Below, piece after piece: positions 1 to 11,098 of a DNA stretch of 64,000 nucleotides (position 1 is the stretch's first letter; every line of letters starts with the position of its first letter). The notes below the pieces were generated by a model. The model was given only the letters and a program-made list of their open reading frames with translations, ran no database searches and was not told the DNA's origin. The position numbers were made by a program, and so were the translations under genes. This stretch comes from Scedosporium boydii (taxonomy: Eukaryota > Ascomycota > Sordariomycetes > Microascales > Microascaceae), in NCBI GenBank assembly GCA_002221725.1, contig NJFT01000028.1:124001-188000 (forward strand). Reading direction: 5' to 3'.

Positions 1-688
1 TTTCCTTCCTGTGTGTATCCGTGGCTGTCGTTGTAGCATCGGCGATGTGGGAACTCGATTGACCAGAGAGCTGGTTTAGATCCCGGTTGTAGGAGGGCGG
101 CCGTAGGCATAATGAAAGCCACCTCCGGAGGGAGGAAACGACGATGATCTGTCTAAACTAGATTGAGGATGAAGGTAGGAAAACAGGCCCGAACCTCGGG
201 CCGTGTCAAGGCAAGGTGGTGTGCCTTAACGGGGCCACACGTGATCGATTAGTTGGGTCCGAGTGCATCAACCTCCGATCGATTGCTCCTTCTTTGCGGA
301 GATTTGCGGAGATCGTTTCCGTGTACCTGAATTTCTAGTTGATGTACTTTGTCAAGGTATCGAGGGTGCCGAAAATGGGCCCCTCCTATTGCCCTTTTAG
401 GATTCCATCCCTTCGTAGCTTCCTTATCCCACTTTCCAATAATGGTCGAGATGCGGGTTGTAAGGACCCAGTCATGGAAAGAGCGAGGGAGCTGTAGAGA
501 ACACGCATTTATATCTGTAGTTTATTCATGCGCCCAAAGCTCATCCTAACCATGTTCCGATTGCACGTTCCACGTTCTCTCCCATTAGCTCACATATTAC
601 CCCCTCCCCCGCTCCCATTTTTGGCGTCACCTTGTAGCACGCGGCTCTGACACCAGTTATTTCCAACATCTCCAAGTACACGGTAATC
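1..688. other. Left-edge intergenic region
   Basis: No coding region, RNA gene or repeat could be supported here. It contains the upstream region of the SDR gene that begins at 689. Confidence 0.5.
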
Positions 689-1701
689 ATGGCCGCCAAC
701 CTATTCTCCCTTGTAGGGCACACCGCCGTTGTCACCGGTTGCACTCGGGGCATTGGCCAGGCCATCGCCATAGGGCTCGCCGAAGCGGGCGCCGACATTC
801 TTCTCATCCAGGTATGCCAGAACCATCAAGACAGGTTCACTTAGCTTTCGAAATCACGGACAAGCTATTACCTATTTTATAAAGACGCAACACTCGAGAA
901 TAGCTCTCTAGTTCCCAATTCCTAATTACCTTTGTATACATAGCGAGACACCTCCAACACCGAAACTAAAGAAGCCATCGAAAAGCTGGGCCGCAAAGCA
1001 GCAATATACACTGCCGACCTCTCAATCCAAGATCAAGTCTCCTCTCTAGCCCCCCGCATCTTCGCTGACGGTCATGAAGTCCGCATCCTTGTGAACTGCG
1101 CGGGAATCCAGCGCCGACATCCCTGCGAACAATTCCCCGACGGTGACTTCAACGAAGTAACTCTCTCTCCTTCATTCTCAGCCCCTCTCCCGCCAATGGA
1201 AGAAAAAAAAGGAAAAGACGAGTTTACAGAATAAGCTAAAAATAACTCTCACAGGTGATCCAAGTCAATCTCAACGTAGTCTTTTCCCTCACCCGCGACT
1301 TCGGCCGTCACATGCTCTCCCTTCCCCCATCCCATGTAACAGGTCGCCACGGTTCCATCATCAACATCGCCTCTCTACTCTCCTTCCAGGGCGGATTCAC
1401 CGTCCCCGCCTACGCCGCGTCAAAGGGCGCCGTCGCCCAGTTGACCAAGAGCTTCGCGAACGAATGGACGGCGAAGGGCGTTACCGTGAACGCTATCGCT
1501 CCGGGTTATATCGAGACGGATATGAACGAGGCGTTGCTCAAGGACGAGAATCGGTTGAGGAGTATTAATGAGAGGATTCCGGCGGGGAGGTGGGGCACGC
1601 CGGATGATTTTAAGGGATCGGTTGTTTTTTTGGCGGGGAGGGGGAGTGCGTACGTTTCGGGGCATGTGTTGGTTGTTGATGGGGGATGGATGGGGAGGTG
1701 A
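689..1701 (+). CDS. SDR-family dehydrogenase, 2-deoxy-D-gluconate 3-dehydrogenase-like
   Basis: Classical short-chain dehydrogenase/reductase of 260 aa, with exons 689-811, 944-1156 and 1255-1701. All junctions are GT-AG and keep phase. Visible family marks are the Rossmann motif TGCTRGIG (residues 16-23), NCAG (92-95), a catalytic Ser near 152, and YAASK with Tyr165 and Lys169. The C-terminal part ([13 protein letters not shown], then [12 protein letters not shown]) is also classical. The overall pattern, especially AGADI after the Rossmann motif and [11 protein letters not shown] after NCAG, resembles KduD-type 2-deoxy-D-gluconate/3-ketoacyl reductases, which use NAD(P)H on a sugar acid or keto substrate in the cytosol. 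The exact substrate is inference. It converges with the Ayg1-like hydrolase, leaving about 140 bp between the stop codons. The ATG at 689 was chosen because translation runs directly into the Rossmann fold at normal SDR length. Confidence 0.9.
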
Positions 1702-1844
1702 GATTGGAGAGGGATGCAATGATATTTATAGACGGTTGAGTGTTTTGGGAGAGGACAGCGGCGAGAATGGAGGGAAATACAAGAAGATTGGTATATTCGC
1801 TAGATCTAAGATAGATGCTTGATAACCTTCAATCTTCCATTCAC

Positions 1845-3408
1845 TCAAGCAGTTCTCTTGGCTCCATCCATGACGCTCTCCATCCAGGGATACACGGAGG
1901 AGTTGGCCATGGGATAGCCCATATGCAATGCTCCGCTGAAGAACCTCGCCTCCTTTGGCGACCCGTACTCGAATAACATCATCGAGTCCTCGATCGGCAT
2001 GAGTCCATCCAGCGTGCCCTGTTTCACGCCCCTCTTTGTTAGTGATGTCGAGATTGACAACATGAAGAAGGGATGGATGGGTCATCTCAAGTCACTCACG
2101 TTGATTAGCAGCAGCCTTGTTGATGGCTTCTGGATGATGCCCGTCTCAAGAAGAGAGAACTTCTTCTGCACGCCCTTTTTGTACTCCTCCACCGAATCAT
2201 ACCCATGCTTCATCGCCATGGCCGGTGTAAGTCTGCAGCAACCCGGTTAGTCCACGATCCTTCAGAAGAAAAGACTCGCTCTCCAACCACGAAAGAAAAG
2301 CCAAAACGTAGGAAAAGGAAACGAAACTCACCTAAACGGATACTCATGCCCATCAACCCTCTCCAACCACTCCCCATCAAAAAAATAATGACACCCCGCC
2401 CCCTGCGCAACACACCCAACCAGCCTCTCCCTATGCGTATGCGCAATCCTCACCGCATAGTAACCACCCGAACTCAGTCCCCAAACCATGACCCTCCCCA
2501 TATCAAACCTCCCATCCTCCTCCATCCACGCCAGCACGCTATCCCACAGCCGATCCGGACTCGTCGGATCCGCTGAATCGGCCGGACAATCCGCCGTGCC
2601 CGGAATCTCCACGACGATGCTGGCCCACCCGCGCGCGAGAAACTCGTCGCACCGTACCGTGTTGTCAGGCCTGTACCCGTCCAGCCCCGTCATGAGGATC
2701 ACGACGGGGCAGGGGTTCGAGGTCGAAGGGGCCCGGACGTAGGCGGGGATGGTTGGACGGTCGAGGCCGGCGGCGTATTTGTGCGGGATGGAAACGTCTT
2801 CGACGGGGTTGGGCCAGAGGACGGCTGCTTTCATGTATACGAGCTTTTGCTGCTCCCAGGCGCGCCATTTTATGGGACAGTTTATCGTGGGGAAGGAGGT
2901 GATGTAGGGGAAGCGGGCGATGCGGAGGACGCTAGCAGCACGGAGGTAGAGAGCGCTTGCGGTGGTGGTGTCTCCGGAGGAGAGGGCTTCGTCGCCCTGG
3001 GTGGTTAGGGAGGCAGCGGTGGGGAAGAAGGCTTGGGTGTATGAGGCGGAGGTGCCGTCATTGATGTTGTACTGGAGAAATGTGTTAGGATCCCTCGAGT
3101 TAGAAGTTGGGGGAGAGAATGAACTTACTTTGATCAAGTATTGGAATATAGGTTCAAAGTCTTCGAATTGTCCGTCATGGAATGGATATACGCTCTTGGT
3201 GCACTGCAAGTCTTCAGCACGCAAATCCCCTCTCCACCCTCAAACTGCTCAGTCCAGATCAAGGAGGACATACCGGAAGCTTCCACTTCGTCTCCCAGAG
3301 GGCCTTTATACCAGAATGATGCTCCATCGTCCGCTCGAAGGCCTCCGCCCCCATAAGCCACACCCTGGGCTCCACTGGCCCCAACATCTTGGACTCCAAG
3401 ACTTTCAT
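1845..3408 (-). CDS. Ayg1-like alpha/beta hydrolase (polyketide-shortening / FrsA-type esterase family)
   Basis: Five exons (3274-3408, 3129-3203, 2332-3071, 2100-2232, 1845-2018, in transcript order) give 418 aa, close to the usual 400-420 aa of the Ayg1 family. The N-terminus carries the family pattern [10 protein letters not shown] followed by [18 protein letters not shown]. The nucleophile elbow is GLSSGG, with Ser270 as the likely nucleophile. The tail [17 protein letters not shown]...[12 protein letters not shown]...HMGYP supplies the Asp and His of the triad. Ayg1 of Aspergillus shortens a heptaketide to a tetraketide in DHN-melanin synthesis, but the family also includes hydrolases without a known substrate. 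No polyketide synthase lies in the window, so a melanin role is not shown. Met at 3408 begins in the right register; an in-frame Met lies seven residues later. Confidence 0.87.
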
Positions 3409-5053
3409 GGCTAACGAGAAGTAAAAAAGAAAGGTAAAGGGAAGAAGTGAAAGAAGAAGAAGAAGAAGAACGAGAGAGAATATCCCACCAAGGGAAAGAT
3501 TCTCTATCAGTAATGATTGAGGTTGGCCACACGCACGGCCCTGTGTTTGGCAAACAGGCGACGTCCTGTGTTAGTCGTGACGGGAGTGACCTGCGTCTGT
3601 TTCCTCACAAGCCTTGCTCTCTTCTTGTCTTCCGCGTTGAGTAGGACGCTATGAAAATGGTCAGTTTGGAGCCCTTTGCAGTTATTCAGGACTCCAGGGA
3701 GTACAGGGAAGGGAGAAGGACGGACTAAGACTGCAGCGAAGCGATCCTCACGCGCGTAAACGCAACATGTAAGTCCTGCATCGTATTGGAACGAAGGCAG
3801 GGTTATAAAGACCTGAGAGTCCTTTTAAAAAGCAAAGTATGACCGAATCGGATTGAGAGGAGGTAGTACCGAGATGAAACTACCAGCTGCAAGACGAGGA
3901 CAGAGAAACGGGGAAATCCTCTAAAATACGAGAATTAACGGATTCAGTAATAGACGCCAAGAAATGAAAGAGAAGCAGTCTTGGGAATATTGAAATTTCT
4001 TGAGCGGTGGAACCGGAATTATTGTAAAAGTAGGGCGTTGGGGATATCCGGGATGTCATTCACGAGAGAAGGGGGAACGCAAGGGAGTGATCAATAGCCC
4101 TAGTTATCTTCACTTCCATTGTATGTTCTATTGATGATCAGGGTATGATGAGCCAAGAACAGTCCCAGACTACGTTATTATTTCATGTTCGCTTGCTTCA
4201 GGGTGGCTGGCTGGTCTGACCCTCGTTCACAAACCAGACAGAATAATTCGTGCAAGTCAGAGGACGCAAAAAGGATCCTGACTCGGGGTGACACAACATC
4301 AAATAGCTCCCTCGACCTCCGCCAAGGCCGTCAGCTCGGTTCTCCGACAAAAGAAAAATAGTCGAGGTGGCCGACATTCTTCGTAAAATTCGCCAACCAG
4401 TTTCTGCAGAAGACTGTCATCTTGTCCGAGCCAATGGGAAGTATCCAAGACTGTCTCCGCCCCGAAGAAGCAATGCTGATGATGTCTTGCGGGAATGACA
4501 CTTGAATCAATCTCGATGCTTGTGACCAGATCTTCGGACATTTTCTGGGAAAGAGGGGATTCCCGAAAGGGGGTCTTCCCCGGGGAAAGAAATCAAATCT
4601 TTCTCCGGGGTATTCTGGGTAGGGTAAGCTTCAAGTCGACTTTTTTGGGTATGGAATTCTATAAAAAGCGCCTCGGTATCTATATATGTAAATCTGCTCT
4701 CACAAAGACGGTGACGACAAAGTATAGAGGAACAGGAAGACACGTACATCTTCACCTTTCGCCAAACTCTCTACCCTCGGGCTTCTATACGTTCATAACT
4801 TTCCATCTAACACGAAAACACCAAAACAATAATTAGTCCACAAATGGCTAAAAATATTCCCAAAAACAAGCCATAACCGTCATGCCCCGAACCACCTCCC
4901 CCTTTACTTCGCGAAAATCCGCGCTCTCTTCCCTCCACAGGGGAATTGCACGAGCAACGGGAGTCTCGCAACAGGGTATCAGAAGGCCACTGGCCATCAA
5001 AAGAAGGAAGTTCCGGGGTGTAAAAGAGGAGAGAAGGAAAAAAATAAAAAGAA
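3409..5053. other. Intergenic region between the Ayg1-like gene and GNA1
   Basis: No gene is supported. A GAA-type microsatellite lies near 3448-3470. An 80-codon minus-strand reading frame at 4299-4541 has no recognisable features and I do not call it. The distal part should hold the 3' UTR of GNA1. Confidence 0.45.
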
Positions 5054-5691
5054 TCACGAAGATTTACTCTTGGATCCCTCGTAGTAATGCGCCATCTGCA
5101 AGCCGGCCCTCTTAAAGCCGCACTTGATGTAGAAGCCCTCGTTCGCCTCGCTGCAGTCGAGAATGCTCTTATAGCAGCCCACCTTCTCGGCGACGTAGTC
5201 GAGCGCCTGGATGATTCGTAGGCCGAGCTTCTTGCCTTGCTGGTCCTTGGCGACGGCGATGTCTTCGATGTGGCCGACCTGGCCCAAGCTGTGGATGCTA
5301 TAAAAAGACCAAGGTTAGCAGACGTGTTTCATAAGCGGTCTAAAAAAAGAAAAAAGAGAAAAAAAAAAATAGTGAGAAAAAAGGAAAGAAAATGATAAAC
5401 GTACAACTTCTTCTCAACAATCAAAGCCCCCGTACCAACAACGACCTTCCTCGCCGTATCCTCCACCACGAGAATATAGTACCCATCCTGCCCCGCCATC
5501 CAGTCGTACCGCTCGTCAAAGGCCTCGCGCGACACGTCGCCCACCGTCGTCAGCACGCGCAGGCAGTCGAGGAATCCCACATCGTAGTCGGCGCGGCGGA
5601 GGGCGCGGACGGAATAGCCTTCGGGGAGGGAGGCGGCGACCTCGGGGGAGATGAGGTCGTTGGAGAAGAGGCCTTGGTCGGTCATTTTCAC
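5054..5691 (-). CDS. GNA1: Glucosamine-6-phosphate N-acetyltransferase
   Basis: Two exons (5405-5691 and 5054-5297) joined within a Phe codon give 176 aa; yeast Gna1 is 159 aa. The enzyme transfers acetyl from acetyl-CoA to glucosamine-6-phosphate in the cytosol, feeding UDP-GlcNAc for chitin, N-glycans and GPI anchors. The GNAT core is plain: GYSVRALRRADYDVGFLDCL at the N-terminus, then ERYDWM, GTGALIVEKKFIHSLGQVGHIEDIAV across the splice junction, the acetyl-CoA loop QQGKKLG, and CSEANEGFYIKCGFKRAGLQM near the end. The spliced KFIHSLGQVGHIEDI stretch is diagnostic for Gna1 and fixes the intron. A second in-frame Met two codons downstream (5685) is an equally good start. UDP-GlcNAc is the first substrate of the GPI anchor pathway, to which GPI2 at 47.9 kb also belongs, but the two genes are too far apart to imply linkage. 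Confidence 0.93.
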
Positions 5692-7744
5692 GTTGGTCTT
5701 TGGATGGCGAAAAGGGGGACTGGATAGTGGGATTGGGGAGAACTGGGCTCGGCAGACGGGTTTATTTGGCCTTTGGGCTGGTTGGGCGAGAATAGAAAAT
5801 AAAAAATTTAGAGTTCAGCCTCTTCTTGAAGAAAAGGGGTTTCGAAGGAGCTGTTGGGCTGAGCGCTGCGGGAAGATGGGGAGGAGGGGTAGTTAGAACT
5901 TAGCAGCACAGCATTGATCAATGGACTCAATTGATGGCTGGAAGGGAAGGGGAGGGAGGGGCAGGAGCTGGAATCGACCCTGCCCTGTTTTGGCCCCTGT
6001 GTCTTCGTATTCGTCCCTGACTGGCTCAGCCCCCTGGCTAACAAGTCAGCGCTACGACGAGAGTGGAGAGTGCCAGTGCCTAGGCCATACTTGGTACTTG
6101 TACGAGGTCGATGGTTGAGCTTGGAGATCCTGGGTGTCCCGATTTAGAACAATCGGAACCTTGAAGCCGGAGTACAAAGGTACACTGCGAAATGCATCCC
6201 CGGCGGCCGACTGGATGTTCCTCAATGATGTTTTCTGCAATAGTTAGCAAAAGAAATATAACGGAAAAAATATGAATATCGCAAGGACGAGTAAATTAAA
6301 AATAGCACAGGATCTCCTGTGAAGGGAAATGAAAAATAGTAGAAAAAAAAGATGGCAAAAAAGTTCAGCTCCAGGATCGAACCCTTTGCCTATGAAAACG
6401 ATCCGGGGTCGTTTTCTAGCCTTGTGAGTCGCTGGTCTTGGCCCGCCAGACCATCACGAGTGCAGGCTCGCTTGAACAACTCGGCTGGTAGGTTTTCCCC
6501 GTACCCTCATATATAAAGCTATGTTGGGGTCCATTTTGGGGGGGAGAGGGCGACGGAAGGAGGGATGGGGTGAGTTCCTTCCCTTGAGGTAATATAAGAC
6601 GAAATGCTGGACACAACCTCGGACGGATAGCTTAAAGACCCTCTAAAAATCGAAAAGATAGAAGTGGAGAAAATCGGGAATCATGGAGCAAGTATGCATT
6701 CGTTGGCCTAGTAGCAGCCCCTACAGCTAACTTTCAACAAGCGTCCATCCATCCACACTTCTGCATCCATCTAACAGTCCGAGAGAAGGAAAAGGTTATG
6801 ATATGGAGTAGAGGTGCTTAAATAGCTGAAACCAGCTGCCGCAAACAAGAAGGCATTTTGAGGTGGTCCTATATCAGAGCCAAGAGTGTATGTCGAAAAG
6901 ACGCCCTTGCTGAGACTGCGAGGCCGGCTCATGAACGGAGGAGTCTCTGGGCAGGGAAAGATATCGCTGGCATATGCGTGAGGAGGGGGGCGGGGGCCGC
7001 TAATGAAGGGAAACTGAGCAAGATGCAGCATATCGAGGACCGTCGTATACGGCACCGACACTTTTGATGGCAGGCGCGGCTATTCTAGCGGTTACTTCTT
7101 GTGTAAGTCACTCCGCCATTGGAGGCTAAGCGCGAACACCAACCGAAAGCTGTATTGAACCTGGCGAGGGAAACGTTACCAGCACGTATCGATCCACGTG
7201 TAGTGAAATCCCATGGTCGGGAACCCGATGTTGACCGAGGTATGCTGGTGCTACAGCTGATGCAGCTTATACCATCCATCCGGCCACATACTAGCGAGGA
7301 GGCACATCCTCTGGTGATGGATCCCGCCTGCAACCCCTAGTACACTACCGAGGTATTGGATCTCAAACTTCCTTCTAGTCATGATGTATAGCAGATGATC
7401 GATAATACCTGTCTAACCGCTTCGAATATACCCAGAGTCCCCCACGGGAGGCACGGCCCAGGAGCTCAAGTTGCACCTACCGCACTACACACATCATACA
7501 AGTTGACCACCAGCCCAGACAAGTAAAGCCAGAACTAGATTTATTCAGGGCTCGACATCAGTGGTATCTCGAATACTCTATATACATAACAGATCGTTTT
7601 TTTCTTGTAACACCACCATGCCGACGCCTCTTACCCCTAAAAATGCCGCTTTAAACAGAATAGAAATAATATAATATATATGCAAAAAAGGTGAAGTTAC
7701 AGATACTCTGACCGAGCATCAAGAGCAAGGTTAGAGTATTTCAT
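5692..7744. other. Intergenic region upstream of GNA1, downstream of fumarase
   Basis: No protein gene is supported. The region holds the GNA1 promoter side, one ATTGATCAAT palindrome at 5913-5922, a candidate Pol III unit at 6357-6477 (separate entry), and the 3' flank of the fumarase gene, which is AT-rich near 7660-7690. Confidence 0.45.
6357..6477 (-). ncRNA. Candidate Pol III-transcribed structured RNA
   Basis: On the minus strand, an A-box-like element TGGTCTGGCGG (6443-6453; 10 of 11 matches to TRGYNNARNNG) is followed about 60 nt later by a perfect B-box match GTTCGATCC (6374-6382) and then by TTTTTT (6357-6362). The ends can pair, GTTCAAGC at 6470-6477 with GCTGAAC at 6363-6369, with one bulged A. 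Inside lie three further hairpins: CGAG/CTCG, GGTC/GACC (D-arm-like, with a GG in its loop) and AAAACGA/TCGTTTT. It does not fold as a proper tRNA, because the anticodon and T stems are poor. It may be a decayed tRNA, a tRNA-derived element or a genuine small RNA. The call rests on promoter-like motifs and pairing only. Confidence 0.33.
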
Positions 7745-9519
7745 CTAAATCTTGTAGGGCTTGGGGCCGATCATGAGCTCGGGTCGGACAAGGGTGTCGA
7801 ACTCCTCCTCAGTGAGGGCGTTGAGCTCGAGAGCGCTCTGCTTGAGGGTGAGACCCTTCTTGTGAGCATTCTTGGCGACCTTGGAGGCCATGTCGTAGCC
7901 GATCTTGGGGTTGAGGCAGGTGACGAGCATGAGGCTAGAAGTGTGGGGTTAGTAACAATGGTATTTACAGGACAAGTAGGGTGAGACTCACGATTCCTTC
8001 ATGATGCTGGCAATCTTCTCCTCGTTAGCCTGGAGACCAACAACAAGGTTCTTCTCGAACGAGCGCATGCCGTCCGAGAGGATCCTAATGCTGTGGAGCA
8101 GGTTCCTGATCATCAGGGGCTTGTAAACGTTGAGCTCGAACTGGCCGTTCATGCCACCAATGCTAGTCGCAACGTTGTTACCCATGACCTGGGCACACAC
8201 CATGGTCAAGGCCTCGCACTGAGTGGGGTTGACCTTGCCAGGCATGATGCTGCTGCCGGGCTCGTTCTCGGGGAGGACGAGCTCGCCGAGACCGCAGCGG
8301 GGTCCGCTACCGAGGTATCGGATGTCCTGGGCAATCTTGGTGAGCACGGCGGCGAGGGTGTTGAGGCTGCCGTGGGCCTGGACGATGGCGTCGTGGGCGG
8401 CGAGGACCTCGAACTTGTTGGGGGCCGTCTTGAACTCGGTGCCGGTCATCTTGGACACCTCCTCGGCGATGGCCTCGGCGAAGCCCTCAAAGGTGTTGAT
8501 GCCGGTACCGACGGCGGTACCACCCTGCGCGAGGAGCCTAAGGTCGGGGAGAGAGGACTCGACGCGCTTGATGCTGGAGTCGAGCTGGGCGACGTAGCCG
8601 GAGAACTCCTGGGCGAGAGTCAGGGGGGTGGCGTCCTGAAGGTGAGTGCGACCGATCTTGATGATCTTCTTGGCCTCGAATTCGTCAACCTTCTTCTGGA
8701 GAGCGTCGCGGAGGCCCTTGAGGGCGGGGATGAGGTCGCCCTCGAGCTCGAGGACACCGGCAATGTGCATAACGGTGGGGAAGGTATCGTTGGAGGAGGC
8801 GCTTCGGTTGACGTGGTCGTTGGGGTGGACGGGCTTCTTGCTTCCCATCTGGCCGCCGAGGATCTCAATGGCGCGGTTGGAAATGACCTCGTTGGCGTTC
8901 ATGTTGGACTGAGTACCGGAGCCAGTCTGCCAGACAACAAGGGGGAAGTGGTCGTTCAGCTTGCCCTCAGCAACCTCAGCGGCGGCCTGCTGGATGGCCT
9001 GGGCGATCTTGGGGTCTAGGTAATATGATGTTAGCAAGCTCACGGGTACACGATCTACAAAATGACCCCGCCCGCTAAAGGGGTTCCGCTTTTTTGGAAA
9101 GGGGAACCCCTCCTTGGAGCTGGCTGTAAATTGACAGAAATGAAGCTTTGGCTTCACATACCCAGCCCAAATCGCACGTTGACAGCAGCAGCAGCTCCCT
9201 TGAGGATACCAAAAGCCCTGATTATAGGGAAAGGCATCCGGTCCTGGGGCTGGTTAATACGGAAGTTCTCGAGGGACCTCTCGGTCTGAGCACCCCAGTA
9301 CTTGTCCGCAGGGACCTGAATCTCGCCAAAGGCGTCGGTCTCGGTTCTGGTAGCGGCCATCTTCAATGTCGTAGTGTGCAGGCTTCGGTAGGTAGGTTTA
9401 TACGTCGTAGGGAGTCTCGTCGATATCCTCGCAGTGGTGGATAGAGTGCACCTCGGGAGAAGTGTATTTCCCCGCGCAGCGGCGAGGAGAACTTGGGGAA
9501 GTCGTACACTAGGTCGCAT
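7745..9519 (-). CDS. FUM1: Fumarate hydratase (class II), mitochondrial with possible cytosolic isoform
   Basis: Three exons (9162-9519, 7992-9015, 7745-7934) give 523 aa, usual for a fungal fumarase with presequence. It interconverts fumarate and L-malate in the TCA cycle as a homotetramer. Class II motifs are all present: [30 protein letters not shown], the signature [11 protein letters not shown], and the C-terminal [14 protein letters not shown]. Residues 1-53 are rich in Arg, Ser, Thr and Leu with almost no acidic residues, as in a mitochondrial targeting peptide. Met54 (codon at 9358-9360) begins the conserved enzyme ([17 protein letters not shown]) and could start a cytosolic form by leaky scanning. 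A further in-frame Met 18 codons upstream (9573) is possible but adds nothing conserved. Introns fall inside a conserved Asp codon and a Ser codon, and both restore fumarase sequence exactly. Confidence 0.96.
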
Positions 9520-10580
9520 TTTGTGGGTAAGCTTCGGCAGGGCGAATCGGCGGCTTCTGTTGTCAAGTGTCAAAGGGGGCCTCGGTGGTTTGTCTTAGTC
9601 ACGACAATTGGCCTTGAATCTGGTTCAATTGTTAGAGCAGTGTGGCGTGGTTTATGGCGGGTTGCCTCGGTCGGCAGTATCACGTTTTCGCTTGTGACTT
9701 GGGAATTGGGGGATTGACCAACAAACTTGTTCAAAAGCGAGGAAAAATCGAACGAGACAAAGCTTCCAGGGTAAGATGGGAAAAAAAGCAGAGGGCCAAT
9801 GGAGCTTGCTGGACCAAGCTCGAGACCTTCGGAAACAAACTCGGAGCTCCTTCCGAGTTTACGTAAGCGGGACCTCGACGTTTTTCGGACAACCAACAAA
9901 TCTGTTGCCGAACGGAATGATGTCAATGTCAAATTGCAGGGAGAGATTGATAACAATTGAATCGAGCACAGGGACCAGGAGAAGGAATCCAAGAGTCGGA
10001 AAAAGGAGGAAATAGACCCGAATATCTAATAAAAGATCAAAAACCACTTATACTATTTTCTTTGTTTAAAGTGAAAAAATTTTTTGCAACCCAGCCTTAA
10101 AATCCCGCAGACCCTCCGTCCAACAAGGTGCCGTAAAGCCCCCTTCTCCCTTCTTCCACAGTACCGTTCTTGCCGAACTGGCTCCCTGATTCTGGTGGGG
10201 CTTCCAAGATTTTAAAACCGAGAGAATCCCGCCAGCTCCGTTCTTGCCCGCAAAGGCCCCCAACGGCATCCACGGCGGTTGTCGCTGTGGGAGTGTGACG
10301 GCTCGCACTAAAACCTGGAACCAACGACGGCGCCTTAGGTTACCGCCCACTTGCGCCCAGGAAAAATTTCGGGAGGCGCTCCCCACCTATAATTCTCTCC
10401 AGTTCCGTGTCATTGACTCTCCCACATCCCCCAATACCCGAGGATACCATCCCGTCGTAATCCTTTGAGCCGGCTTGTCCCTGAAGAGCAGGTTTTACCT
10501 TCTAATATTGAAACTATTTCCCCCCTTACAAGACACGCCCATCGGAATACACCTTCCTAGCTGTTGCGCCCCCCAAAACC
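9520..10580. other. Divergent intergenic region, FUM1 and RPC11 promoters
   Basis: FUM1 is transcribed leftward and RPC11 rightward from this 1.06 kb region. No coding sequence or known element could be supported beyond its role as a bidirectional promoter region, which is inferred from gene orientation. Confidence 0.5.
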
Positions 10581-11098
10581 ATGCTTACCTGTGAGGCCCC
10601 CACCCCCAACATCCGATAGCCCGACTCGCATCACCCCAACATGCCCCCATCTAATCACATATCCCTGTCCCACTTTCGTTCCACTAAGCTCAACACGCGA
10701 AGCTGACTGACCGTGCTCTCTCATTCCAGTCTGCCCCTACGACGGGTCTCTCTTGACCGTCGGAACCAGATCCGGTCACAACCGTTTGGAGTGCCGGGCT
10801 TGTCCTTACATCTACCCCATCACGCATCCTTTGTACTCGCGTACCTACTTTGAGCGCAAGGCCAGGGAGGACGAGATTGGTCCTACTGATTGGTCCAATG
10901 CAGCCAAGGCTACAGTGCAGTGTCCGAAGGAGGGCTGTGAAGGGAATGAAGCGGCTTTCTTCCAGGTGCAGATCAGGAGTGCTGATGAGCCTATGACAAC
11001 GTTCTACAAGGTGGGTTATTGGATATACCTTTGTGCTCTTCAACGTTTACTGACGTTTCCTCTAGTGTATGACTTGCGGTGGACGATGGAGAGATTAA
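10581..11098 (+). CDS. RPC11: RNA polymerase III subunit RPC11 (TFIIS-like zinc ribbon)
   Basis: Three exons (10581-10590, 10730-11010, 11066-11098) give 107 aa; yeast Rpc11 is 110 aa. The subunit mediates intrinsic RNA cleavage, termination and reinitiation of Pol III in the nucleus. The 10-nt first exon encodes MLT plus one base, and splicing restores the typical MLTFCP start. The C-terminal ribbon is complete: QCPKEGC, then the acidic hairpin RSADEPMTTFYK, then CMTCGGRWRD ending exactly where the family ends. The N-terminal ribbon has Cys5 and the later CRAC pair, but the position expected to be the second Cys of the first pair is Asp (CPYD instead of CPxC). That could be a real substitution or a sequence error. 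The assignment to Pol III rather than RPB9 or RPA12 rests on the short length, the MLTFCP start and the GGRWRD end. Confidence 0.92.

Noticed and set aside
4299..4541. 80-codon minus-strand frame
   Set aside because: No homologous motif, no splice-supported extension, and position in the 3' side of GNA1 give no support.
6363..6477. Standard tRNA call for the Pol III-like unit
   Set aside because: Anticodon and T stems cannot be paired properly, so it is listed only as a candidate structured RNA.
8093..9019. 308-codon frame on the plus strand
   Set aside because: It is antisense to fumarase exon 2. Gly/Val/Leu/Asp-rich translation is typical of the complement of a GC-rich coding exon.
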